Positions 25,661-36,652 of a stretch of 64,000 bases of DNA are shown piece by piece. This DNA is from Blastobasis lacticolella (taxonomy: Eukaryota; Arthropoda; Insecta; Lepidoptera; Blastobasidae), in NCBI GenBank assembly GCA_905147135.1, contig LR990044.1, positions 11,288,122 to 11,352,121 of the forward strand, given 5' to 3'. Below the pieces are notes generated by a model that was not told the origin of the DNA, did not search any database, and worked only from the letters and a program-made list of their open reading frames with translations. Position numbers and translations under genes: made by a program. Numbering within the stretch: the stretch's first letter is position 1; every line of letters begins with the position of its first letter.

Positions 25661-27459
25661 CGGACAAAGATGGGTCTTCTGGGAAAGAAACATCGACTTT
25701 ATAAGCCTTGTCATTGTCGCATAGGTCCCATAGGACGTCATGCTAAAAATAAAGGTTTTGCAGGACAAAAGTACACTAGACAGACGACGAAAAAGTGCGC
25801 AGCGTTACCTTGCTAAATTGTCTGATTTTATCGTGTACCTAGCGACTACAGATCCGTTGGTCTAGCGCACAATAGTCGTATGATTGATTGATAACATAGG
25901 TAGGCGTCTCGTCAAACTGGCGACCAGGCAGTTCCTGTAGTCGGCTTCCGTTTCCACGTGCTGCCAACCGGTTGGAAAGGGCGCCGGGGATCGGCGCTCG
26001 CGCAGCCTCCGCACTACCGGGTTTCATGTACCACACCGTAGATACGTATATACTTAATAAACTATGTGTAAACACGTCTGGCTACAGGTTGTTGCTATTT
26101 CTCTACCAATCTCTGCAACTCGTAATGTCTAAGTGAAATAAAGTGAACAAATAATGGATTAACCACGTCCTCAGTGAAAACAACAGCGATTAAGTGAAAT
26201 TACTGGGCGGATTTCGATAAAGTTTTCGCTGATGTATAGCACGTTCCACGAGCAAGGTTTAGATACCTATAATTTGTGGCCAAGCAAAACCGGTTGTGGT
26301 GAGCAAACCGGCCTGCCACGGCCGTACAAAAAGGCAGTTTGAATCTTTCGATGTCAAATTTCGAAATGCGATGTGTAAATCTATTGTTTAATAATAAAGC
26401 AGTTAATGAGTTCGTTTATGAGTTGTGCACTGCGAATTTTGCCAACGGTTACCGAGTCATCAATAATCGACTACAGAATCGGGCATTCCTTACCTAACCC
26501 ACCACGTTGATCTTGATCGGTTTTCCCGCATAATTCGCGATATTTTCGTGATATCTTCTTCTCGATATACTTCTCCTAGTATTTAGATGTTATAAAATAT
26601 ACGTATACCAGAAAAATACCAACACGCAGGCCTAAAATGGTACTCGAATTTACGCCTTCGCACAGCAAGCGAGCGCTACCAAATTTACCAGTGCATTATA
26701 GAATCTGTACATTTTGTATCCGCCTGTATCTATAAAGAACATATATAATATGAATCAACGGGCAAATTATATTTGTCGAAAGATGAAAGGCCAGCAGTTG
26801 TCAATGGGTTTCAGGAAGTATAGTTCTCGGTTCCTTATACTGGGCAAGTAAATACAACTTTTGTTTATGAGACCGTGCCTTTTATGGGAAATGTAATGTT
26901 GTCTTTCACAAGTATCTAGTTAAATTCTTTGTTGTTAATTAAATAACAACTTATTGTTTTAACGCTTTATAAACAAGTCCTATACAAACCTATCTATACA
27001 TTATAAAATGAAAACATCTGGTAATTTTGCACGACTGAACTTAGTTACATGAATAAATAATAATAATGAATAATAGTGAATAGGTAGGTACTATTATCTT
27101 TAAACCTGACAAGTTATACATATTTACACACATACCTAAGTACGTACTAAGTGCCCGGTATCGAATTATACACGGATGAAGCTGCGGGAAAAAATTGTAT
27201 CAGATAAGTTCTTAGAAAATCATTATCATTGTGAGCGATTAGTATGTTTGTTTGTTCCTTAACCACATAAATACTGCATGATTGTGTTAAATTTTGCTAA
27301 ATGTAGATATACTACGTTAGTCAGCTAGCCTTACATGATGGATATAATGTCTATATTTTCCTAAAACTGACATTACGTCCAGGAATTCCATACACGTGCA
27401 ACGGATGTCTGCCTGCATTACATTCGAATCCGTTAAGGTCGTGACTCACGGCAATCCAG
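25661..27459. other. Non-coding gap, nothing assigned
   Basis: Mixed AT-rich DNA without recognisable exon, RNA gene or transposon. Confidence 0.3.
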
Positions 27460-27575
27460 AATTTATTTATTTAGTTATAAAACTGTTTTGCACATCAAAT
27501 ACAATTGGCGGACTTAAAGCCAAGGCTTTATCTTCCAGTCAACAAGTAGACCAGACCTGCAGAAAGTGAACTGCT
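27460..27575. mobile_element. Dispersed repeat tail, LINE-like
   Basis: The phrase 'ttgcacatcaaatacaattggcggacttaaagccaaggctttatcttccagtcaac' resembles the tail of a common lepidopteran non-LTR element. Identification is by recall only. Confidence 0.35.
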
Positions 27576-28025
27576 TAAAACAACACAAATGACTTAATTA
27601 TATTACAGCGCAGAGTTCTGCACAATTCCACAGAGTTCCGCATACAACATTCGTCCGTCAGTGCAGTACTAAATTTTCCTAACGTGAATGGCAATATTTC
27701 ACTTCCATTTCCAAATTGTCCTTCGGCGTAATTTAGTATTAGAAACGCAAGCAGTCAGGCGAAGTGATGTAAACGGTGTTGCCTTACGTTGCCTAGGTAA
27801 CTAAACTGCCGATTACATATTTTCTTATCTGTTCCATCGAATTGGTACAGTAAGTACCTGCTATTTGCCGAGTTTTCATCACGTAACGTGGCGATGTAAG
27901 TAGGACTAGGTTGTGTAACCCGACTGGGCTTGCGGTGGTCGCTAGATAATGACCCGTTGAATCAACTCGATTACTCGTGTTCAGGTAGCCGTATTTACGA
28001 GTAACTATAAAACAGTTTATAGTAA

Positions 28026-28127
28026 CATAGAGTAAGAGCTTCGGTGGCCTAATGGCGAACTAGTCCGACTCGAGACTGTGTGACGTGCGGGAAAACATAG
28101 TGAGGAAACCTGCATATTCAGGCGACT
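28026..28127 (+). mobile_element. SINE family A, internally deleted head
   Basis: A tRNA-like start ('gagcttcggtggcctaatgg', box-A-like) jumps directly to the SINE core 'gggaaaacatagtgaggaaacctgcatattcag', which matches 52270-52305. The box B segment is missing. The TIR element at 28135 follows immediately. Confidence 0.55.
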
Positions 28128-28134
28128 GGTCAAG

Positions 28135-28840
28135 GCTGGGGGTCGCAATAGCGGTATATCTTTTCAAAACCGGGATTTTCGGTATTAACATGAAATCAAT
28201 ACCGGGATCCCGGTATTTTTGGTATTTTCGGGATTTGGAGAAGTTGCTAGTAATTTATTATAATTGTTTTATTCATTATTGCATAAAAGTCATAATACTC
28301 AAATACTCTAACAGACTAGAACTAGACAGACATAATCTAATTTTAATTTCTCCTATTATAGATCCCCCATAGAGATGTATTTTCTTTTGATAAGTATTTG
28401 AGAAAATGATATTGAAGCAAACTATTATGCGTTTTGTTAGTGTAGAATGTAGATGGTGATTAGAATATATAATTGATTTTAATAGTACAAAAGTAATCTT
28501 TATAAATATAATTCTTCTGTGAGTGTGTATGTCACTGAACTTCTCTCAAACGACTGGACCGATTTTGATGAAATTTTTTGTGTGTGTTCAAGGGGATCTG
28601 GGAATGGTTTAGATTCACAATTTTGTAAAAAAAGTTTGAAATTTTTAAATTAAAGACGTGTAGACAGGACAACGTCTGTCGGGTCCGCTAGTATATAGGT
28701 ATATGTATATATTTATTTGAACTGAATACGGAAAATCCCCGTTTTTGTAAAAGGAATATCGGTATTTTGAAGGCCTATTTTTCGTCCGGGATCTCGGTAT
28801 TTTCGGTATCCTGGATCCCGGTTTGCGACCGGGATATTGA
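28135..28840. mobile_element. TIR element rich in CCGGGAT words, with nested Helitron
   Basis: The left end (GGGGGTCGCAATAGCGGTAT...) and right end (...CCGGTTTGCGACCGGGAT) are inverted relatives over roughly 100 bp. Both ends carry repeats of the type 'ccgggatcccggtattttcggtattttcgggat'. The outer 'ggtcaa' near 28130 and 'ttgacc' near 28841 extend the symmetry. There is no transposase frame. A 195-bp Helitron (28497-28691) lies inside, so this element is the older of the two. No target duplication was found; a hAT-like origin is possible but unproven. Confidence 0.65.
28497..28691 (+). mobile_element. Small non-autonomous Helitron (Lep1-like)
   Basis: It begins TC after an A (28496) and ends GGGTCCGCTAG before a T (28692), the A|TC...CTAG|T insertion pattern of Helitrons. 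Just before the end, GACAacgtcTGTC can form the subterminal hairpin. At 195 bp it has no Rep/helicase frame. The 3' end strongly resembles that of the small lepidopteran Helitrons described as Lep1 (recalled, not searched). Confidence 0.8.
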
Positions 28841-30004
28841 CCAAGATGATTATTTCAAAGTAGAAGTGGAATCTGAAATTATCGATGGTACACCCATAGA
28901 AAAATAAATAAGTAGTCATACGAATCTTGATAGATAAATCCATAAGGATGTGTACCAAACTTTATGTTGTGTTCCCAGTTCCGTTTGAATTAGGAAAGGC
29001 TTGAAGAATTTCCGTGTTTGTTAAAAGAACCCAAATATATGATCAGTAGATTCTAAGGTCTACCTTTATTTAGTTAATTTAGTAACAATCACGATGTGTC
29101 GATCAAGGCAGCTTTCTGAACACAATAAGTAATAGTGGTTACACCCAATTAAGGGGAATCTGTGTTACACGTTGAATAATAAATAAATATATAATTCGAT
29201 GGAACAATACTTTGCTATTCCATCGACATAAATATTATGATGTTCAGAGACGATTCTTCTAATGTCTCAAATAGCCTAAATCTAAGTTTTATTCAAGTTT
29301 CGATTCTGAACATCAGCTGCTATGGAGGGCTGAGATATTTCCATAGAGAAATTAGCTATAAATAAAATAACGCACGTCGCCTAGTTCATCTTCGTAGAGC
29401 GTTGTCTCTGTCGCACGCGTGTAAGTAAATGCATATTGTTACCGAGTTGATTTGTTATTGTGCTCGTTTTCCTCCAAGTAGGTGATAATATTTACCCCAT
29501 AGGTACCTAATAGGAACAATGTGCGAACCACAAATAAGAGGCATTAGCCGCATATTTATTCAGGTTCGAGGAAACAAATAAATTGCAATTGATTCAGTGC
29601 TCTAACGATATCCGCGCGCGAGTAGTACGTTGCTGCGAAATCCACGCCATTCAGCATTCATATCGCTACAAGGGCCGAATAATAGGCATGCGTCGAAATT
29701 TGTACAGCTGGACTAGCCGTAACGAAGAACTAGTAGCACGGTAACCTCAACTGCGATTGTTTAATTAAGCTGCAACGCCCGTGGGCCATTAATGCGGTTG
29801 TGCAATAATCGGTGGATTACAACACGCGTTGCTGCGTGCGCGCGCGCAGCTAAAATGCGACCACACGCGACGAGCCTAGCGTAGTACCCCGTAGAGAAAA
29901 GAATTGTAGCGACTGCTTTGCGGATTACAGGTTAAAATATGCATATTTTAGTGAAACGAACTGCGTCGTGGGAAGGGGGCACTTCCGTGGTTCCGTTTAT
30001 CTTG
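28841..30004. other. Non-coding gap
   Basis: Nothing coding. A perfect 18-bp palindrome, TAAAATATGCATATTTTA, lies at 29933-29950. A CpG-rich patch lies near 29600-29890. Confidence 0.35.
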
Positions 30005-30366
30005 CTAGCTTCCGCCAGCGGCTTCGCACCCCCAATAGTGGTCCCGTGGGAAAATATTTTGAATTTCTAGATAAACCAATGCTATAGTGGTGTTGTTGAC
30101 TGGTGTTAAACTGGTACAAATTTCATAGAGAGCCATACAGGTATTTTGGAGTAAATGCTCCTTCCTTCTCTCCTCGATTCCGGACCCTCGTAACTTTGAC
30201 TTCCATTAGCCATGTGTTCCAGCGGGAACCACAATGATTTTCGGAATAAATTATACACCTAAACCTTCTTCATGAATCATTCAGTCTATTGTAAAATCCG
30301 GTCAGTAGTTTTTCAGTTTATCGCGAACAGACAGGCGTGGGACTTTGTTTCATACTAATGTAGTGA
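30005..30366 (-). mobile_element. Helitron, minus orientation
   Basis: The left edge 'gctagcttccgccagcggcttcgcacc' is the reverse complement of a Helitron 3' end (GGTGCGAAGCCG...CTAG). The right part ('acacctaaaccttcttcatgaatcat', 'ccggtcagtagtttttcagtttatcgcgaacagacag', 'gggactttgttt') matches the Helitron pieces at 41345-41465 and 54030-54164. About 360 bp, non-coding; the flanks have mutated. Confidence 0.7.
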
Positions 30367-30435
30367 CGACCAATCAATGCCAATGAAATTTTTTGACACG
30401 ATATAGAATTCGATGAGCACTACGTGTAAGTCAAA

Positions 30436-30633
30436 TTGTTTGTTTATGGTATACGGCAGACTCACAGTCACTGGATGAATCGTACAGTCGGTGGGAGAAT
30501 ACTAACACGGGACGTCATTTGCTTCAGTTCTTTCCGTCTATATGCGATAGACTTGGCAAGAAATGGCTGGTCGTGGACCAATGTTGCCCAGTTCTTGACT
30601 AGGCACGGTAACCTCCAAATTAAATTACACTAG
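30436..30633 (+). mobile_element. LINE ribonuclease-H/C-terminal fragment
   Basis: An open stretch of about 65 codons ends NVAQFLTRHGNLQIKLH, resembling the 'QFLTGHG.F..YLHRF' signature near the end of non-LTR retrotransposon RNase H domains. The frame lacks an ATG and is too short for a gene. It lies between a Helitron and another LINE relic on the opposite strand. Clade not assigned; an R1- or jockey-like source is a guess. Confidence 0.5.
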
Positions 30634-30808
30634 GTATTTAATAGGAATTCGAACTGTGGCAGCATGAGAGATGCTTAAATTTGGGTTATATTTCCTGTAA
30701 CTCGGGTGTAGTTTATTATTAGGACCTTGTGGCGACAATAGGTAACTGTAATGCCTTTAAGCGCATAATTTGTCATAATTGTTTTTGGCGACATAATGCA
30801 GACATAAC

Positions 30809-31084
30809 TTAATTACCTAGTGTATGTCTGTGGTGCGTTTCTTCACTAGGAAACACTGTAGATGAAAGCTCATTCCACATCTGAATCATACGAGCGAGAA
30901 ACTTTCTTCGAACCTTCGCGTGGACACCAACAGAGAGTCTACGTAATGGGGATGAGTACCAGCCCACGGCGAGTGGTGCTATGGCACTGTATACTGTATT
31001 GAACGCAGTGCGCTCACTTAGCAGACGAGCATTCTGAGAACGCATAGTATAGCTACTTAGACAAGTATTGCGTGTAAATCGCAA
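30809..31084 (-). mobile_element. LINE ORF2 C-terminal fragment
   Basis: A 91-codon minus-strand frame contains ARMIQMWNELSSTVFPSE. This is the 'R...LWNELP..VFP' motif typical of the C-terminus of insect LINE reverse transcriptases. A second example (WNSLPASVFPDPHNLDAFK) lies on the plus strand at 34583. The frame is still open but truncated at the 5' end, so it is a dead-on-arrival copy. Confidence 0.7.
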
Positions 31085-31208
31085 ATGCGATGGACAATTA
31101 TGTAAAAGCTGTAGGTACTAGGTAACGCAAGACCCAGTTTACGATTGGCACCTTTACCTACTTTACCTACCCATGTTATAAAACTCAACTATTCTCGTTG
31201 GCCCTAAC

Positions 31209-31541
31209 CATAGAGAAAATATTTACTAACGTAATCATAACGTAATAGAGCAGCCATCACAAACAAAAATATTGTACCAACCTGTGCGGGGGGAGGCTGC
31301 TAAGTCATAGAATGACCGATGAAATGTTATCATTTTCTTTATTTTTGGCCCTCGAATGGTTCGTACAGTTTTTAATGCATAAGATGGCGTTTTTTGAATA
31401 TCCAAGCCACTGTCAGATTGGTCGCGTCGCGCAATGTCTCAGAACTGACTGCGGCCACTGTTGTCCATGGACCGCAAAGCGTGGTTCAAAGAAAATACTT
31501 GCGGTGTCTCCTCTATTACTTTAGTAAATATTTTCTCTATG
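31209..31541. mobile_element. hAT-like MITE with perfect TIRs and 8-bp duplication
   Basis: The 333-bp element begins CATAGAGAAAATATTTACTA and ends with its exact reverse complement, a perfect 20-bp terminal inverted repeat. It is flanked on both sides by GCCCTAAC (31201-31208 and 31542-31549). The 8-bp duplication points to a hAT-type transposase, although the usual CAGGG start is replaced by CATAG. The interior has no credible gene. The intact repeats suggest a relatively young insertion. Confidence 0.9.
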
Positions 31542-31549
31542 GCCCTAAC

Positions 31550-32639
31550 CATACTTGGTGGTGCAGACCTGCAGACGTCTTCATCAATACCCCCCTACCT
31601 ACATAAAAGCTATTTATGTCCAGCATGTACGTTGTTGGTAAACATGAAACAGGTAAATACTCAGCATGTACTCGCACACATTCGCCGTTGCGCGGGCGTC
31701 ATGCGTGATGCCATAATCGCTTAGCCACAGATCAACGTCGTGGCGAATCTGTGATGGAAACACAAACTATAGGAAATCTTAACTTATTTATTTCTTTATA
31801 CGTACCAGTTTACTTTTGTAGTACTAATTAGTACTTATAATGTTTTCATCAGTTTTGGGCATTGCAAAAATAAAATAGTCAATCGGTGTTTTCAAAAGGC
31901 TGTGGGTGGGTGGGTTCACTCAAAATCAAATAAGTTTATTACTGACAGTAATACTTATACAGGTGTCCTTACGCTCTGGACAAAGCCGAATACTGCTAGT
32001 GGAGTAGGGTATTTAAAACAAAACTGCAGAGTATTCTAACAATCAGTCCAGTAATTACTGAAAAATCACTTATTTTAAATTTGTCACTCAGGAGCAACCT
32101 GTATGTAGTTGCATGGTCTAGAAAGTATACTAAACTCTTTTGAATTGCATTAGACCTCCACGCCACGACAGCCAAAATGAAATAAAAGAAATTATACTAT
32201 ATTTTGACAAAAATTTGATGTGTGACATAACGTCACTCGCTTTTCATGAGTCAGTACATGAATGTCAATAATACATTTATTCGTGTTGTTGTCATACAGT
32301 ATGTTGTAATTGTTGCCGTTAAGTTACAATTTAATTTGTTAGAAATAATAGTTTTATGTATTTTTGTCTAATTAACGAAAGACCTGTTTTATGATGCTGG
32401 TGAGCAGCCTTAAACAGGGTTTAGTTATTTGTCCAGAGGCTAAGGTTACCCTGCACAATTTAAATTTTCGGGAGACTATCAAATTACATAGCATATCATA
32501 CGCAGTATATCATAGTGTATAATACCTATATTTATAACTAGGTAACTTCAAATCAATGTTAAGTCTTTGGACATAAGTCTCTTCCCCTGAAACGGCTAAG
32601 CCCTGATGATATTTCATGGAATAATCATCTTCATCATAA
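31550..32639. other. Non-coding gap, nothing assigned
   Basis: AT-rich; no domain, RNA gene or complete repeat seen. Confidence 0.3.
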
Positions 32640-32735
32640 CACTGGAGCCAGCTCCACATTAGTGGAGGGTTTTGTCATCCTACGTATCGGAGATTGTAGT
32701 GTTGTAAACGTAGGAGGTACGAAGTGTCTGACGGA
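32640..32735 (-). mobile_element. LINE 3'-end-like repeat, minus orientation
   Basis: The reverse complement contains 'acactacaatctccgatacgtaggatgacaaaaccctccactaatgtggag', matching the tail at 53370-53420 and 57160-57225. Short relic. Confidence 0.5.
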
Positions 32736-32754
32736 AGTCATAACTGGTGCCTAA

Positions 32755-33158
32755 ATGCCCGATTGCACAAAACTTAGGCGTTACAAAATCAGTGTCATAA
32801 AGCTAAAAGTGACTTAGTGAATTTAGGTTTCAATAGCTGAAAATTGAGATATAGACTGGTATTATATTCTTATTAATTTACTAACAGCAAAACTGATGCA
32901 CGTTATGCCAGTTATCTGTCATTCTGTCTCTGTTTGACCTCGCCACCGTAATAAGTACATAAGCTCCAGATTTATAAAAAAAAAAATAAGTTTTCTCAGG
33001 ATCCAGGATTTCATTTAACCACCCCCGAAATAGGCTGTCTCCAACTCTGCGCTACATCAACGAACGTTGGTGTTGTGCAATGCTTTTTCTTGTTAGGAAT
33101 ATTTTAAATTATTTAGACGTCAACTTAACCGTTGCTTAAGTTTAGTGCAGTCGGGCAT
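32755..33158 (+). mobile_element. MITE family D, complete copy with internal insertion
   Basis: Terminal inverted repeats: left ATGCCCGATTGCACAAAACT, right reverse-complemented ATGCCCGACTGCACTAAACT. Family blocks 'aatcagtgtcataaagctaaaagtgactt' and 'cgttggtgttg...ttcttgttaggaatatttt' are shared with 22565-22722 and 50012-50229. Compared with the 50-kb copy, an extra segment of about 190 bp lies between about 32830 and 33063. Non-coding. Confidence 0.75.
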
Positions 33159-33654
33159 AAGTCAAAATACCAACCCTTTCTACTCCACAACTACAACTAT
33201 TCCACTTATCCTGACAACACACTGACATTTGCATATATTTTTTCTACACATAGTATATGTGCCATCGACGGCAATCAGTACCTACTTTTCATTCGAATGT
33301 TTGGTTCATAATGCTACCAAAATAAGATCCAGCTCTTGAGTTTACCCATTACCGAGATATAAAACGAAGTCCACTGTCCAATTAACAGGCCTTGCTTGGA
33401 CTACCGGATTGACTTGTCCGAGCTTAGCACCTGGCACCTGGCTCGGCGCAAGTAAAACAAAACAACAGCTGGCTGCAAAAACCACAACAAGTCTGGTCAG
33501 CTCTCGGCCAGTGTGTTTACGGTTTGCGATACAATAAAAAATAAACATCTAATAAGCTCTACAGCTTGACAGTTTATCATATATACATATATCACTCATC
33601 TACAGGCCACAACTTCTTATCTTTCCTTATCCTTATCCTTAGGTACATGTTATA

Positions 33655-33825
33655 AAATAAAGTCTTTTCCGCGTCTGTATGTATGTATTTCCGATAACTT
33701 CTCCTAAACTACGCGACGGATTTTGATTTTACTATCATTCAGATAATTTCTTCCGGAAGGTTTATAGGTAAGTATAATGTATATTTTAGTAAAGAAAAGC
33801 CGAGAAAACCCGTGCGAAGCCAAGT
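33655..33825 (+). mobile_element. Helitron, 3'-truncated
   Basis: Starts with the Helitron 5' phrase 'aaataaagtcttttccgcgtctgtatgtatg', continues 'ccgataacttctcctaaactacgcgacggattttgattt', and ends 'gccgagaaaacccgtgcgaagcc' before the terminal CTAG would be reached. The last part matches 21898-21960. Confidence 0.65.
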
Positions 33826-34218
33826 GTATGCGAACACAAGTGAAATGTATTGGCAGAGGTGACAAATGGGACAGAACTGGTAATCCTTATCCCTGACCCC
33901 TTCCGTGCGAGCTCATTTGCTTGCTTTTATATTTCATCCTCTCTGGACTCAACTAGACTGGATTTTCGCGAAATTCTAAACTTAACAAGTTATGAAAAAG
34001 CGTAGTAAAAGGATTAAAGGGGTATCGCCCAACACTACGTACTACTACTTACTAACGTATATATTTTCAATCATGGGGTTAGCAATAAGTTTGTGGATAT
34101 TACGTATTATTTGAGTTAATCTGTAATTTTTTCTGGTAGTAGGTAAGGTAATATTTTTTTATGAAATGAGGTATCAATTGACACCCCAATCACTTAAATT
34201 AGTTAAGCCATTTAAGTG

Positions 34219-34260
34219 TTGTCAGTTGAAACCCTGTGCGTGCGCACGCACTGTGAGACC
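34219..34260 (+). repeat. Dispersed palindromic motif, copy 1
   Basis: The segment runs GTCAG...AACCCTGTGCGTGCGCACGCACTGTGAGACC. Its core GTGCGTGCGCACGCAC is a perfect 16-bp palindrome. A close relative lies in inverted orientation at 56702-56740. It may be the end of an unrecognised element. Confidence 0.5.
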
Positions 34261-34582
34261 ACATAGTAAATTTTCTGAATACGGGTGTGAAACATTATTC
34301 GCTTTTTACGACACCCATAAGTCGGGGTAGGTGCAATATTTTGCACTGCCGGACACCACACATTTTATGGATGGCTGTTAAAATGTATCGGTTGTAAGGA
34401 TGCGGTAACGTCTAGCTAGATCCTCCGGGGACGGACGCACGTCAAAGGTCTACGCTGCGATGCACTTTCCTCTTTGCCGGCTATCAGTTCGCAGTACAGG
34501 CGGTTCAGGTCACGTTGTGCCGGTAACGTGCTAGATATGCTGAAAACAAACTGATTTCTTTTCTTAATCTACTATTAAATAT

Positions 34583-34726
34583 TGGAACTCATTGCCTGCG
34601 AGTGTGTTCCCTGATCCTCATAATCTGGACGCCTTTAAGGATACAGTGAATAGGCCGTTCGTAGACAGGCATGCTCTATCTTCGGCCGCATCGTCACTTA
34701 CCACCAGGAGAGATGGCTCTTTTTAA
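34583..34726 (+). mobile_element. LINE ORF2 C-terminus with stop
   Basis: The frame reads WNSLPASVFPDPHNLDAFKD, then NRPFVDRHALSSAASSLTTR, and ends in TAA at 34724-34726. This is the C-terminal signature of insect LINE reverse transcriptases (W.SLP..VFP...NL..FK..V.R). The upstream part is not alignable, so this is a 5'-truncated copy. Confidence 0.75.
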
Positions 34727-35639
34727 TAGAACATTTTGGTTTGGTTATTTTATTATCCTAAATATTTTAAATCTTTGGTTTAATTTCAACTGTGAGGGAT
34801 GGAGCCGCAGCAAGATATTTTTAAATTTTGCTAGCTGCCTTTCATTTTGACGGACGCATAGTTCCAACGCCACTCTTTTTATTGTCAGTGCGTTCGCGCG
34901 TCAATAAATTCCTTAAATTAGTTTGGTCATCGTCTAATTTGAAAACCGGTGTAAAACTAGTAACAGCCGCTCCGATTTGGCTGGAGTCGACCAACTGTCA
35001 GTTGCAATCGATACCTTACCATGTACAAATTAAATTCGCTTTTACAGTAATTCGGCCGAGCCGACCTTGGTCGGATGTCCGACCACGTCAACCTTACCCA
35101 AATACGACTTTATTTTATACTGAATAAGGATTATATATTATCACCTGCAACTGACGGTTGGTCGGCTCCAGGCAAAACGTTCCATCTGTTACTAAATTTA
35201 AAGACGACAAATGCATGTGTGTGTAAATGTCCTTTGCATTATTTATTCTCACTTCATTGAAGACGAAGCGAGGCAAACTCAATCACACTGTAAATTGAAG
35301 CGGCGTAGAGTTTATTGTTATGGCTTACCCACAGTTTGCGCGTAGTACTCGCTAAGGTCGTTATGGGCACACCAATGTAACCAATGTTAAAGATAACGCA
35401 CTTCCGTTGAGGCGAAGTTTAATGTGGCTTCTGGTTTATCGCACTGTATTAGTGACCCAAATAATAATAGCGAACCACTTATTTAGTTCCGCGCATGTTC
35501 ATACTTGTTTTATAATGTAGTACGACTTATACTAAGGAAGGTCGATAGGTAAATAAGTAAGGTTAATATAAGTACCTACGTCTCATAACTTTATTTTTTC
35601 TTCATTTATTTACTACTTAGAAAGAAATTGATATTACTT
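34727..35639. other. Non-coding gap, nothing assigned
   Basis: No supported gene or element. Confidence 0.3.
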
Positions 35640-35730
35640 ACTTACTATGACGCCGCAGCGACCCAAAATGAGTCTTGGCCTCGAAGCTCCATTCCACTCT
35701 GTCTTGTGCCACGTCCTGCCAACAGTTCCA
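35640..35730 (-). mobile_element. LINE C-terminal relic
   Basis: The reverse complement reads WQDVAQDRVEWSFEAKTHFG, then SLRRH with one frame break. This resembles the 'DR..W...' end of LINE ORF2. The phrase 'gcgacccaaaatgagtcttggcctc' is familiar from lepidopteran repeats. Confidence 0.5.
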
Positions 35731-35737
35731 ACGGAGT

Positions 35738-36010
35738 TCATTTGATACAACTGTTTAATTTAAAAATGGTAGGGTAGGTAAACTTAATTAGGTATAGTAG
35801 GAGTCCCACGCCCCTTGATTGAGGAAAAGTGCCCAGAAGGCTCGCCGCGATGCCCCGCTGGAGGACGAGGCTTAGGCGCTTTCGTAATTGGCAACAGTAC
35901 GGCGGACGTCGCCCGACCAATAGCAAGCGCGGATCCAGCGTTGTGGGCACGATGGGCATGCCCACAACCCTAATTGAGGAATAGTATAGAAAAGTCGGTT
36001 TTCTTATCAT
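35738..36010 (-). mobile_element. LINE-like protein relic
   Basis: A 90-codon minus-strand frame contains LSLVLQRGIAASLLGTFPQS. Similar peptides are encoded at 45590-45640 (plus strand, SIQRGNAASLL) and 49440-49495 (minus strand, AIQRGNVVSFLGTIPVGS). Three diverged copies point to a mobile element; a non-LTR C-terminus is my best guess. The motif is described here because it recurs; the family is not named. Confidence 0.5.
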
Positions 36011-36128
36011 GAACCCCAGCTTTTAGGTGCCAAAAAGCTGCGTGTGTATTTTTTGGCCAATATCCGTGAAGGTAGCTATAACAAACACATTGCTGTAAAA
36101 TCAGACACACACTTGGATGATTTACAGG

Positions 36129-36230
36129 TGGTAATGCCCACAACCTTTTTTTTTGGGGCTGGATCCGCGCCTGACCTCAAAACTGCCCGTCAACCGACCA
36201 TGGTCGCACGACCGTTGCCAGTTAGAACAG
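36129..36230 (+). mobile_element. Inverted relative of the 35.9-kb relic
   Basis: 'aatgcccacaacc...ggctggatccgcgcctgacc' followed by 'accatggtcgcacgaccg' aligns with the reverse complement of 35880-35975. The two form a diverged inverted pair. Confidence 0.45.
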
Positions 36231-36652
36231 CGCCTTATACGCTGGCCCATATAGAGGCCAGACATTATTTAACGTATCTAATAATAGATAGGTACCTATT
36301 TACCTGTGCATGTTTCCAAAACCTTGAATAACAAATCTTGAACTTCTTGTTTTTTAAAAAATAACCTTTTTTGGATGGGAGGCTCTTAGCTGCCTGCTTC
36401 CCAAAGTATTAAAGGTAGGTACTTAATAAAAATAATAATTTCCGGCACAACGCATATTGCAATCTGGGTACTTACCTACCTAAATATGTATAACTTTATT
36501 GCATTGCATCGGCATTTGGAGACTCTTTGAAAGATATGTCTAATTGTTTATAGGTACTTTAAACAACTAAGTAGTTTTCGATGTCTCATTTATTACAGTG
36601 ATAAATATTTATTTCGTTTATAACTTATCGGTACCTACTTAATATATTAAAA

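Noticed and set aside
25492..25816. Two overlapping plus-strand frames, one with a basic Cys/His-containing tail
   Set aside because: The DNA resembles a dispersed repeat core, frames shift relative to each other, and no zinc-finger spacing or known family fits.
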